Part shown: positions 5,602 through 13,705 of the stretch, piece by piece
Layout: every line of letters starts with the position of its first letter
Position numbering within the stretch: the stretch's first letter is position 1
NCBI GenBank assembly: GCA_964444625.1
Contig: CAYUHZ010000008.1
Coordinates: 1 to 27,695, forward strand
DNA length: 27,695 nucleotides
Source: CAYUHZ01 sp964444625
GTDB taxonomy: Bacteria > Patescibacteriota > Patescibacteriia > Patescibacteriales > GWC2-42-12
Reading direction: 5' to 3'
Notes under the pieces: model-generated
Seen by the model: the letters and a program-made list of their open reading frames with translations, nothing else
What the model was told of the DNA's origin: nothing
Databases searched by the model: none
Made by a program: the position numbers and the translations under genes

Positions 5602-6848
5602 TTCAATCTAATTTGGTGTATATTTTGGTTGGTTTTGTCTGTGAAATATAGGATAGAGCCATCAACTGAAACAACCAGATTAGAAATATTGTAGCTTTGT
5701 TCAGTAATAGCGATTAGCGACTTAGTTCGTGATTGCAAGTTGATTTTGTAGAGTTGATCCTTGGTGTTGTCAGCTAAAGCCGGAATCATGCCCGCGCCTT
5801 CTTCTAGGCTTTCTGGCACGGCACAGTATACTGTGGAGGCATCAGTAAAAGCGCATTTCTCCGCCCAAGTTTCAATATTTAGCGCCACTCTATTATTGCC
5901 AATTTGATTGCCCAGAGCGTCAACAATCCACAAAGAGGGCTTCATATCGTTTTTGCTGGAATAAACGCTATATAATAATTTGTCGCCCGCAGGAGACCAT
6001 TTAGGTTGGAAGTCACGCCCTTCAATCTTGGTTGATTTAAAATTTTCTTGATTTTTTCCGACAAAATAAAGTTCCTGTTGATCAAAGCTGACACCTTCAA
6101 TAAACAGCGCTACGCTTTGATTATTGGGAGACCAATAAGTGATGACTTTGTCTTGATTTGCGCCTAATTCCTCTATCGCCTTGGTTCTAGAACCGTCTTC
6201 ACTGGTTATCGCCAACCAGCGATTTTCTTCGCTTTGTCCGATGCTTTTCATAACTATTTGCTGTCCGTTAGGTGAATAACTAAAATCTTCCCAATGTTGC
6301 GGTAGGGTGATTTGTTCTTTTTTTTCAAAATCATAAATGATGTTGGCGCCATCAGGAAATTCAATTATCGCTTTGTTTTTATTAGGCGACCATACAACAT
6401 TTTCAACTTGAGGGAAAACGGTGTTTGATAAAAGCGATATTTCGCCCAGTTTATTAATGAAATAAAACTTACCGTCAGATTTGTCGTAGTATTGGACACC
6501 GTTACCGTTTTTATCAAGAGTCATGGACAGGCTTGGAACTTGATTTAATTGGGTTGTTTGCGTTAATCCGCCCTGAGCAATGTTATCGATAGGTTCGGTT
6601 TGTTTTGGCATTAAAGAAGAGTCCGGCAAGGACCATTGTCCTTCTTCGTCTATTGGTTGATTGCCGCCACGTTGATCAGACTGGGGCAAGGAGCCTTGCG
6701 AGCTTGTAGCGGCAGGTTCTTGATCCGGAATCGTCGTTTCTTCTGGGGTGCTAAAAAACATTAAATAAAGCAAATAGCCAATTAAAATAGAGCAAAAAAT
6801 GAAGACAATTAGCCAAATTATTTTTTTATAGCGGGAAAAAAAGTTCAT
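5598..6848 (-). CDS. Membrane-anchored beta-propeller (PD40/TolB-like) protein
   Basis: 416 aa. One membrane helix near the N terminus (about residues 12-32, IIWLIVFIFCSILIGYLLYL) is followed by a Pro/Gln/Ser-rich linker to about residue 100, then repeated blades. WSPNKNKAIIEF, YSPNGQQIVM, WSPNNQSVALF and WSPAGDKLLYSV are the W/Y-SP-[ND]-x(2-3)-K/Q repeats of PD40/WD40-like propellers (as in TolB or DPP IV). There is no catalytic domain, so it most likely binds a ligand or scaffolds at the cell surface. It is the first gene of the minus-strand operon with a DsbA-like protein and RadA. The stop overlaps the next start by four bases. The specific role is unknown. Confidence 0.75.
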   Translation of the reverse strand: MNFFSRYKKIIWLIVFIFCSILIGYLLYLMFFSTPEETTIPDQEPAATSSQGSLPQSDQRGGNQPIDEEGQWSLPDSSLMPKQTEPIDNIAQGGLTQTTQLNQVPSLSMTLDKNGNGVQYYDKSDGKFYFINKLGEISLLSNTVFPQVENVVWSPNKNKAIIEFPDGANIIYDFEKKEQITLPQHWEDFSYSPNGQQIVMKSIGQSEENRWLAITSEDGSRTKAIEELGANQDKVITYWSPNNQSVALFIEGVSFDQQELYFVGKNQENFKSTKIEGRDFQPKWSPAGDKLLYSVYSSKNDMKPSLWIVDALGNQIGNNRVALNIETWAEKCAFTDASTVYCAVPESLEEGAGMIPALADNTKDQLYKINLQSRTKSLIAITEQSYNISNLVVSVDGSILYFTDKTNQNIHQIRLK

Positions 6849-6876
6849 AATTTATGTTGTCCAATATAAATAATTA

Positions 6877-6948
6877 TGTTATAATTATAGTTATCAACAG
6901 CTCAAAATATTATTTGGCATAAAATAGATATTGCTTTTATTATATAAT
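6877..6948 (+). promoter_or_regulatory. Candidate promoters of the pilus operon
   Basis: An extended -10 TGTTATAAT at 6877-6885 lies inside the 15-mer TTATGTTATAATTAT, which recurs exactly upstream of ligA. It would give a leader of about 100 bases. A second TATAAT at 6943-6948 lies 45 bases before the pilM ATG but has no well-placed -35. I cannot decide between them. Confidence 0.45.
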
Positions 6949-6992
6949 ATAAATATTTGCAGTGTCAAAATTAAAAAATTCTGGAATATATT

Positions 6993-8033
6993 ATGGCCTT
7001 ATTATCAAAAACAGGAAGTTTCTTAGGCGTCGATATTGGCTCAACCAGCATTAAAATAGTTGAATTAAAAAAAAAATCCGGAAAAATCAGCCTATTGACA
7101 TATGGTTTCAGTGAAAGCTTGCCTAGTTTTGAGAAAATAAACAATAAACAACTCTCCGTAATTATTAGCAAGATTTGCGTAGAATCAGGCATGAAGTCAA
7201 GAAATGCTATTGCCGCTTTGCCAACTTTTTCTGTTTTTAGTTCAATTATCAATTTACCAAAAATGAACGAAAAAGACTTGTCTTCTGCCATTAACTGGGA
7301 AGCAAAGAAAGTCATACCATTGCCGCTGGAAGAGATGATACTAAGCTGGCAGGTAATCAAGCAAAACCAGACCGAAACGGAAGCAAACCAGAATCATTTG
7401 AAAATTTTACTTACCGGAGCGCCGAGAACACTAGTTAATAGGCATATTGATATATTTAAAAATTGCCGAATAAATCTTTTAAGCCTGGAAACGGAAACTT
7501 TCGCCCTCAGCAGATCGTTGATTGGCAATGATCAGTCGGCGATTATGATTATTGAGATGGGCGCCAACACTACCGACTTGGCCATTGTTGACGGCGGAGT
7601 TCCGATTTTAAGTCGAAGCCTAGATATCGGGGGCTTTACCATCACCAAAGCAATTGCTAATAATTTAAACATCGGTTTGGAGAGAGCTGAACAATTCAAA
7701 TACGACCTGGGCATCAGTAATATACAGTCCCAATCGGATGTTATTCCCAAAACCATTATTGAGTCGATCACTCCGATTTTGAATGAAATTACTTATGCCA
7801 TCAGCTTATTTCAAACAAAAAACAATCGTCAGGTTGAAAGAATTATTTTATCAGGCGGTTCGTCATTGCTTATTAATTTTAATAATTATTTAGCTAAATT
7901 ATTAAACATCAACGTGTCGATCGGCAACCCTTGGTTTCGCGTTTCTTATCCGGTTGATTTAAAACCCCTACTGGAAGAAATCGGTCCCAAAATGTCGATC
8001 TCTGTCGGTTTAGCGATGAGGGAATTAGAGTAG
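6993..8033 (+). CDS. pilM: Type IV pilus assembly actin-like ATPase PilM
   Basis: 346 aa, the usual PilM length. The phosphate-1 motif VDIGSTSIK (about residues 14-22) is followed by a middle domain. Phosphate-2 MGANTTDLAIVDGG lies around 188-201, and the adenosine motif ILSGGSS around 285-291. This is the actin/FtsA fold of PilM, a cytoplasmic protein that binds the N terminus of PilN and links the alignment complex to the motor. No Shine-Dalgarno precedes ATG 6993. It is the first gene of the pilus cluster and is divergent from the propeller operon. Confidence 0.93.
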   Translation: MALLSKTGSFLGVDIGSTSIKIVELKKKSGKISLLTYGFSESLPSFEKINNKQLSVIISKICVESGMKSRNAIAALPTFSVFSSIINLPKMNEKDLSSAINWEAKKVIPLPLEEMILSWQVIKQNQTETEANQNHLKILLTGAPRTLVNRHIDIFKNCRINLLSLETETFALSRSLIGNDQSAIMIIEMGANTTDLAIVDGGVPILSRSLDIGGFTITKAIANNLNIGLERAEQFKYDLGISNIQSQSDVIPKTIIESITPILNEITYAISLFQTKNNRQVERIILSGGSSLLINFNNYLAKLLNINVSIGNPWFRVSYPVDLKPLLEEIGPKMSISVGLAMRELE

Positions 8034-8059
8034 TTTAATTTAAAGAATTTAGTGTTTTT

Positions 8060-9427
8060 ATGGGTGAAATTAATTTTATCGCTGAGAAAAAAAACGGTAA
8101 GAAGAACAAGCCGAAAGAAGAACCACCTAAGATTGAATGGTCAACACCAGCGAAGGAGGATAAAAAAAATAATTCCAACCAAGAGCAAGGAGGTTGGCTG
8201 TCTTTTTTTAAGAAAAAAAATAATCCGACTGAAAATCCGGTTAATACAAAAATTGATTTGGACAAGATCAATAGTTCCCGTAACGAAGTTTTGAAATTGA
8301 TCAAAGAGTACGAATTAAAAAACAGTTCTAAGCCAAGGGCAAAAATTTCTTTTTTTGGCAGTTGGTTTGGCGGCAAGAAAAGTATCGCTCAGAATAGAGA
8401 AGTAACAAAGATTGCCGAAAAAACAATTCCTTTGTCAAAAAATAACAAGGAGAAGTCTTTTGATATCATTGCCAAAACCAAAAATATTTCCAGTCCAAGA
8501 TTGATGCCGCCTGATAATGATATCAAGCCGGTTTTATCGACAGAATCTCCGGCGATAGTTTCCCCTTTGAAAAAATTATCCACTGAAATAGGCCAAGACA
8601 TCCAACGTCTTAAGCAGTCAATTGCCGAAACCAAAATCACGGCAGAAAATAATGGCAAGCAGCCGATTGAGCCTTTGGCTGAAGCAAAAAAGACAATTGC
8701 AGATCAGAATCAAGCGAAGAACTTAGCCGTTGAAGCGCAAAAAATAAGTTGGTGGCGAAAAATTTGGCCAAAAAAAACAACCGACAAAGCGGATAAAAAA
8801 ATTATCCAGCCAAACTCCGAGACGGACAAATGGCAGAGCCAGCCAGCGCTGGAAACAAACTTAATAGAAAAAGAGATGGTTTTTTTCTTTGATTGGCAAG
8901 AAAACGCGCTGATCGCAATTATCGGTTTGGTTTCTACCGTTTTTCTTCTCGCCCTCGGTTATAGCGGTCTGGTTTATTGGGAGAAGAGCCATTTTGATAA
9001 AATCAAAGAACTTGAAAATAGTTATTCTGAACTGGACAGAAAAATCATTTTGGAGGCAAAAACTATCAATGAAATAATTGATTTTAAAAATAAATCGTCT
9101 CTGGTCGGAGAGTTGCTTAATAAACATATTTATTGGAGCAATTTTTTCAATTGGCTAGAGGAGAACACCTTAGCCGATGTTTATTTTCAAAGTTTTTCCG
9201 GGGATATTTCCGGTAATTATAAATTAAGCGCTCAAGCCAGGAACTATTACACGGTAGCCGAACAGTTAAATTTCATGGAAGCAAATAATTTGAACAAAGG
9301 AATCTTAAATTATACCAAAGTTCAGGAAGTGGGTTATGGCCGAGCCGAGCTTGGAGCAATAAGCGGCGCTAATTTTATTCTGGAAATTTCATTAAATCCT
9401 GATATTTTTTATAAAATTGATAAATAG
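8060..9427 (+). CDS. pilN: PilN-like alignment protein with a very long cytoplasmic linker
   Basis: 455 aa, more than twice a normal PilN (about 180-200 aa). The extreme N terminus MGEINFIAEKK resembles the INLLP motif by which PilN binds PilM. About 270 residues of Lys/Asn/Gln-rich, apparently disordered sequence follow. They contain three aromatic-basic patches (WLSFFKKK near 45, ISFFGSWFGGKK near 95, WWRKIWPKK near 230). A single membrane helix at about 280-302 (IAIIGLVSTVFLLALGYSGL) follows, then a coiled-coil segment (to about 345) and the outside ferredoxin-like domain typical of PilN. Its place between PilM and PilO supports the call. The linker is the odd part. Confidence 0.8.
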   Translation: MGEINFIAEKKNGKKNKPKEEPPKIEWSTPAKEDKKNNSNQEQGGWLSFFKKKNNPTENPVNTKIDLDKINSSRNEVLKLIKEYELKNSSKPRAKISFFGSWFGGKKSIAQNREVTKIAEKTIPLSKNNKEKSFDIIAKTKNISSPRLMPPDNDIKPVLSTESPAIVSPLKKLSTEIGQDIQRLKQSIAETKITAENNGKQPIEPLAEAKKTIADQNQAKNLAVEAQKISWWRKIWPKKTTDKADKKIIQPNSETDKWQSQPALETNLIEKEMVFFFDWQENALIAIIGLVSTVFLLALGYSGLVYWEKSHFDKIKELENSYSELDRKIILEAKTINEIIDFKNKSSLVGELLNKHIYWSNFFNWLEENTLADVYFQSFSGDISGNYKLSAQARNYYTVAEQLNFMEANNLNKGILNYTKVQEVGYGRAELGAISGANFILEISLNPDIFYKIDK

Positions 9428-9430
9428 CTT

Positions 9431-10063
9431 ATGGATAGCAAAGTCAAGATTAATAAAATAAGAAATAATACAAGTCAAGGGCAAAACTTAAATTCCTTTT
9501 TTATTAAAAATTTCAAACAGGTGGTTATTGTTTTATGTTTGGCGTTATTTTTAACTTGCGGTTGGTTTGTGCTATGGCCAAAGTATCAAAAAATTAATTA
9601 CTTGGCAAACATTAAATATCAGCAAAGGCAGGAAAACTTAAAAACCCATCAAACTGAATACGAAAAGATTGTTAGATTAATAGAAGATTATCAAAAAATC
9701 AAACCAGATGATCGGAACAAAATGCTTGCGTTGTTGCCGGCTAAAATTGAATTTCAAGACGTACTTTTGGAGTTTGACCGTTTAGCCAGCCAACATGGCA
9801 TGGTGCTTGTATCAATTAAAATAGCGACAGAAGCTAAACCATCAGGAGCAGAAACCAATCAAGCCCTCTTTATTAATGTCGGTAATTACAATCTTGTTAA
9901 GATTAGGATAAATATCAGTCTAACCGGAAGTAATTACAATAATCTGCGAAGTTTTATCGCGGCAGCTGAAAAAAATCTGCCACTGATAGACATAAATAGC
10001 ATTTCCTACAATCCTGACGACAACAGCACTTCAATGGAAGTATTTACTTATGCGGTTAAATAA
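9431..10063 (+). CDS. pilO: Type IV pilus alignment protein PilO
   Basis: 210 aa, normal for PilO. A short cytoplasmic tail is followed by one membrane helix (residues 31-49), a coiled coil (about 55-90, rich in Q/E/K) and a ferredoxin-like domain to the end, including the FQDVLLEFDRLASQHGM segment typical of PilO. It pairs with PilN in the membrane to align the pilus machine. The start is three bases after the pilN stop, so the two are translated together. Sequence conservation in PilO is low, so the call leans on architecture and order. Confidence 0.8.
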   Translation: MDSKVKINKIRNNTSQGQNLNSFFIKNFKQVVIVLCLALFLTCGWFVLWPKYQKINYLANIKYQQRQENLKTHQTEYEKIVRLIEDYQKIKPDDRNKMLALLPAKIEFQDVLLEFDRLASQHGMVLVSIKIATEAKPSGAETNQALFINVGNYNLVKIRINISLTGSNYNNLRSFIAAAEKNLPLIDINSISYNPDDNSTSMEVFTYAVK

Positions 10064-10085
10064 ATAAAATTTTTGAATTAAAAAG

Positions 10086-10436
10086 ATGATTGCGGCAAAA
10101 CTAGACAAAAAAAAGACAATAAAAGAACTATTCTTTTTAGCCATTGTTTTGATTATTGCTGCCTGGTTTGTTTTTACTAATTTTTTTGGCGAGAAGCAGG
10201 TTGTGGAAATTATGAATATTGCCGAAGAAGGAAGTTTTATCACTCAAACTCCAGACGATTTTAGGCATGATTTGTCCACTACGTCCCTGCAATTATTGGG
10301 GTTGTTTTTGACTGTCGGGCAGATTAATGATGATTTTTTGCGCGATGACAGGTTTGCCGATCTTAAGCATAATACCATCGAAAAAAAGAAAGAACTGATA
10401 AAGGGCAAAAACAATCCGTTTGACCCTTATAAGTAA
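10086..10436 (+). CDS. Small membrane protein in PilP position
   Basis: 116 aa with one N-terminal membrane helix (about residues 13-33) and a short outside tail. It ends GKNNPFDPYK, reminiscent of the RxNPF segment of PilP, which ties PilN/PilO to the outer part of the machine in Gram-negatives. There is no lipobox and no C-terminal beta domain, so it is not a full PilP. It sits between pilO and pilB with short gaps (22 and 11 bases), clearly part of the same operon. A role in the alignment complex is inference from place and the NPF motif. Confidence 0.65.
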   Translation: MIAAKLDKKKTIKELFFLAIVLIIAAWFVFTNFFGEKQVVEIMNIAEEGSFITQTPDDFRHDLSTTSLQLLGLFLTVGQINDDFLRDDRFADLKHNTIEKKKELIKGKNNPFDPYK

Positions 10437-10447
10437 ATTCTATAACA

Positions 10448-12211
10448 ATGAAAGAAACAAATCAGGCGACAAAACAGGAAAAATTATTAGAACTCCTTCA
10501 ACGTTATGGTTTGGTTGGCGAAGAACAACTAAAGGAAGCCAGAGAGCTGTCATCGCACACCAACAAAACAATTGAAGAATTTCTGATTGATAAAAACATC
10601 GTTGACGCCGAAGAGCTCACGATTATTAAAGCCAATGTTTATGGCCTGCCTTATCAAAGCTTGTCAGGGAAGAAATTAATCACTACTGATCTGGAAATCA
10701 TTCCAGCTCAAGCAGCTGAAAACTATAAGGTAATTTGTTTTGAAAAGAAAAGTTTAATCATTAAGATTGGTATTGTTGATCCGGACAATTTTAAGGCGAT
10801 TGAGGCAATTGATTTTTTAGCAAAAAAAGAAGGTCTTCATCCTGAGTATTATTTGATTTCTCCTTTGAGCCTGGCCGATGCGCTCGGGCAATACAAGTCG
10901 ATTAATAAAGAGATTTCTTCAGTATTGCAAGCAAAACAGGAAGAAAATGATGACTATTTAGCCAAATTTAAAGGCAAAGAATCGGTTCAGTTTGAAGAGG
11001 TGATTAAAAGCGCTCCAGTCGCCAAGATTGTTTCGGTTTTAATGAGGCATGCAATTGAAGGTAGGGCTAGCGATATACACATTGAACCATTGCAAAACGA
11101 AACCAGGGTTCGTTATCGCATTGACGGAGTTTTGCACACCTCGTTAGTTTTGCCGCAAAGCGTGCATAGCGCCATTGTTTCTCGTATTAAAGTGTTAGCT
11201 AATTTAAAATTAGACGAAACCAGATTGCCGCAAGACGGCAGAATAAGGCTTGAAGTTAATGACAAAGAAGTTGATTTGCGCATTTCAATTTTGCCCTTGA
11301 TAAACGAGGAAAAGGTTGTGATGAGAATTTTAGATATCACCAAGGGTGCCCCTACTTTGGAGGAGCTTGGTTTTGAAGGGCAATCGCTTGACGTTATTAA
11401 AAAAAATATCAAAAAAACCGATGGTTTATTCTTGGTGACTGGTCCAACCGGTTCAGGAAAATCAACCACTCTTTATTCCATTTTAACCAAAATTAATAAA
11501 GAAAATATCAACATTGTTACCCTGGAAGATCCGGTTGAGTACTTTCTGAAAGGCATTAATCAGTCTCAGGTTAAACCGGAAATAGGCTATACTTTTGCTA
11601 GCGGCCTAAGGTCTTTTTTGCGCCAAGACCCAAATATTATAATGGTAGGAGAAATTAGGGATCACGAAACTGTTGAATTAGCTATCCATGCCAGTCTAAC
11701 CGGTCATTTTGTTTATTCAACCCTTCACACCAATGATGCCATCGGATCGATTGCTAGATTGCTTGATATGGGAGTGGAGCCGTTTTTGTTATCATCCACT
11801 TTAAACACCATTATCGCTCAAAGATTGGCTAGGAAAATATGTTTGCATTGTAAAATTGCGAGCCGCTTACCGGACAATATTGCCAATGAAATAGAGAAGG
11901 AGACAAATAAGATCCCCCGTAATTTATTAAAGGAGAGAATTAAAGAAATAAATAAAAGCGGATTAATTTTTTATAAAGGAGCAGGTTGCCCGCGTTGCGG
12001 AAATACCGGTTATAATGGCAGGATAGCTCTGGCTGAAGTGTTGGATATAAACGAAGATTTACGCGACTTGATAATGATAAAAAACGCCAACCTTAAACAA
12101 GAAGACATTGCCGCAACGCAAAATTTTATTACTATGAAACAGGATGGCATTATCAAGGCGCTGCAAGGCGTTACCTCTATTGAAGAGATGTTTAGAGTGA
12201 TTAATAATTAA
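10448..12211 (+). CDS. pilB: Type IV pilus extension ATPase PilB (GspE family)
   Basis: 587 aa, full length. An N-terminal MshEN-type domain (about 1-150) is followed by a second N-terminal domain with SDIHIEP at about 211, then the motor domain. Walker A GPTGSGKST lies at about 332-340, the Asp box TLEDPVEY near 360, intact LRSFLRQDPN arginines near 390, Walker B IIMVGEIRD near 400, and the His box STLHTND near 425. Two CxxC pairs (CLHC near 464 and CPRC near 514) form the zinc site. All catalytic motifs are intact, so it should power pilin polymerisation at the inner face of the membrane. Confidence 0.95.
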   Translation: MKETNQATKQEKLLELLQRYGLVGEEQLKEARELSSHTNKTIEEFLIDKNIVDAEELTIIKANVYGLPYQSLSGKKLITTDLEIIPAQAAENYKVICFEKKSLIIKIGIVDPDNFKAIEAIDFLAKKEGLHPEYYLISPLSLADALGQYKSINKEISSVLQAKQEENDDYLAKFKGKESVQFEEVIKSAPVAKIVSVLMRHAIEGRASDIHIEPLQNETRVRYRIDGVLHTSLVLPQSVHSAIVSRIKVLANLKLDETRLPQDGRIRLEVNDKEVDLRISILPLINEEKVVMRILDITKGAPTLEELGFEGQSLDVIKKNIKKTDGLFLVTGPTGSGKSTTLYSILTKINKENINIVTLEDPVEYFLKGINQSQVKPEIGYTFASGLRSFLRQDPNIIMVGEIRDHETVELAIHASLTGHFVYSTLHTNDAIGSIARLLDMGVEPFLLSSTLNTIIAQRLARKICLHCKIASRLPDNIANEIEKETNKIPRNLLKERIKEINKSGLIFYKGAGCPRCGNTGYNGRIALAEVLDINEDLRDLIMIKNANLKQEDIAATQNFITMKQDGIIKALQGVTSIEEMFRVINN

Positions 12212-12233
12212 TAAATTATAACTCGTTAATAAT

Positions 12234-12614
12234 ATGAGCAAAGAAAAAATTAAAATTTTGTTGATTGAAGATGATTCTTTTTTATTAAATATGTATGCGA
12301 CAAAATTTGAATTGGAAAACTACAAGGTGTTGATGGCAGAAGATGGGGAAAGGGGTTTGAAAATCGCGCAAAAAGACTTGCCAGATGTTATTTTGCTGGA
12401 TGTCATGTTGCCCAAGATGAACGGTTTTGAAGTGCTTAAGGAATTAAAAAATAATCGCACTACCGCTCAAATTCCAGTGATATTATTAACCAATCTTAGC
12501 CAAAAAGGAGAAATTGACCAAGGAATAGCCTTGGGCGCCAAGGATTATTTGGTCAAGGCGCATTTTATGCCCTCTGAAGTTGTTCATAAAATAAAAAAAG
12601 TTTTGGGAAAATAA
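12234..12614 (+). CDS. Stand-alone CheY-like response regulator receiver
   Basis: 126 aa, a single receiver domain with no output domain. The acidic pair D13-D14 (LLIEDDSF), the phospho-acceptor D56 (VILLDVMLPKMNG) and the conserved Thr/Lys (ILLTN and DYLVKA near 108) are present, so it should be phosphorylated. It lies between pilB and pilT, 22 bases after one and 28 before the other. It is probably a switch of pilus activity, like PilG/PilH or CheY (inference from place). No histidine kinase is encoded in the window. Confidence 0.88.
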   Translation: MSKEKIKILLIEDDSFLLNMYATKFELENYKVLMAEDGERGLKIAQKDLPDVILLDVMLPKMNGFEVLKELKNNRTTAQIPVILLTNLSQKGEIDQGIALGAKDYLVKAHFMPSEVVHKIKKVLGK

Positions 12615-12642
12615 AACATTATTTATTATTTTCTCTGAAATT

Positions 12643-13695
12643 ATGGAAGTCCCTTCTATTTTTTTAAACCGGTTGCTAGCCGAAGTCGCAAAGAAAAAAG
12701 CGTCCGATCTGCACCTATCGGTTGGCAGTCTGCCGATGATCCGGGTTGACGGAGAATTAAGAACCGTTGATGAAGCGAGCATTGTAACGGCTGATTTGCT
12801 GAAAAAAATAATTGATTCTTTGTTAAGCCAAGATGAATTTGATCGGCTGAAAAAAAATCGAGAAATTATCATAGCGAAAAATATTGCCGGTAATTTCCGT
12901 TTTAAAATTAACGTCTTATATCAGAAAGACTTACCGAGCGTTAATTTCCATTATATCGCCGGATTGATCAAGCCGTTAGCTGATTATAAATTACCGCCGA
13001 TTTTTAAAAGTTTTTTGCAAAATAATACCGGTTTGATAATATTAACTGGATCGTATGGTTCAGGCAAAACAAGCACCGCAGCCTCATTCGTAGAGGAGAT
13101 AAACCGTAGTTGCCGGAAGTATGTCGTCACCATTGAAGATCCGATCGAATATCTGTTTGTCGGTAAAAAAAGCATCATTGAACAACGTCAAGTCGGTTTG
13201 GATGTCAAAAATTCAGCCGAAGGCTTGTCCTACTGTTTAAGCGAAGATTGCGATGTCGTTTATGTAAGTAGCGCCGATAGGGAATTAAAGGAAACCATGC
13301 AACAGGCAGTTGATCTGGCTTCCGGAAACGCCTTGGTTATAATGGAGATAAATTCCAGCAGCGCTACCAGGGTAATAGAAAAAGTGCTTGATTCTTTGTC
13401 GGACAGCTCTTCCGTAGAGTCTGCTAGACATGCTTTATCTGATGTTTTATTGGCTGTATTAGCTCAAAAACTGATTCCCAAGAGAGGTGGCGGGTTGGCT
13501 TTTGCGGCTGAAATTTTAATAGCAAACTCGGCAGTGAAATCAATGATTAGGGAGGGGAAAATTTATCAGATAGAGACCATTATGCAGACCTCGCGACAAG
13601 AGGGAATGATGCTTATGAGCAAGGCAATCGATGAGCTGGTTGAAACCGACGCTATATTGCCCGAAGAAGCGGCGAAAATAAAAAATGAGTTTTAA
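12643..13695 (+). CDS. pilT: PilT-like ATPase with degenerate catalytic motifs
   Basis: 350 aa, the normal PilT length. N-terminal KKASDLHLSVG, Asp box VTIEDPIEY (near 161-169) and the C-terminal SMIREGK, equivalent to the AIRNLIRE retraction motif, place it with PilT. Walker A GSYGSGKTS (about 136-144) can still bind nucleotide. But the LRxxLRxDPD segment reads LSYCLSEDCD (both arginines lost), Walker B VGEMRD reads VSSADR (catalytic Glu lost), and the FGTLHT His box reads IMEINS (His lost). ATP hydrolysis is therefore expected to be weak or absent. The degeneration is confined to the active site while the frame is intact, which suggests a selected non-hydrolysing role rather than decay. It is followed closely by pilC. 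Confidence 0.88.
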   Translation: MEVPSIFLNRLLAEVAKKKASDLHLSVGSLPMIRVDGELRTVDEASIVTADLLKKIIDSLLSQDEFDRLKKNREIIIAKNIAGNFRFKINVLYQKDLPSVNFHYIAGLIKPLADYKLPPIFKSFLQNNTGLIILTGSYGSGKTSTAASFVEEINRSCRKYVVTIEDPIEYLFVGKKSIIEQRQVGLDVKNSAEGLSYCLSEDCDVVYVSSADRELKETMQQAVDLASGNALVIMEINSSSATRVIEKVLDSLSDSSSVESARHALSDVLLAVLAQKLIPKRGGGLAFAAEILIANSAVKSMIREGKIYQIETIMQTSRQEGMMLMSKAIDELVETDAILPEEAAKIKNEF

Positions 13696-13705
13696 TTGAA
13701 AAGCT

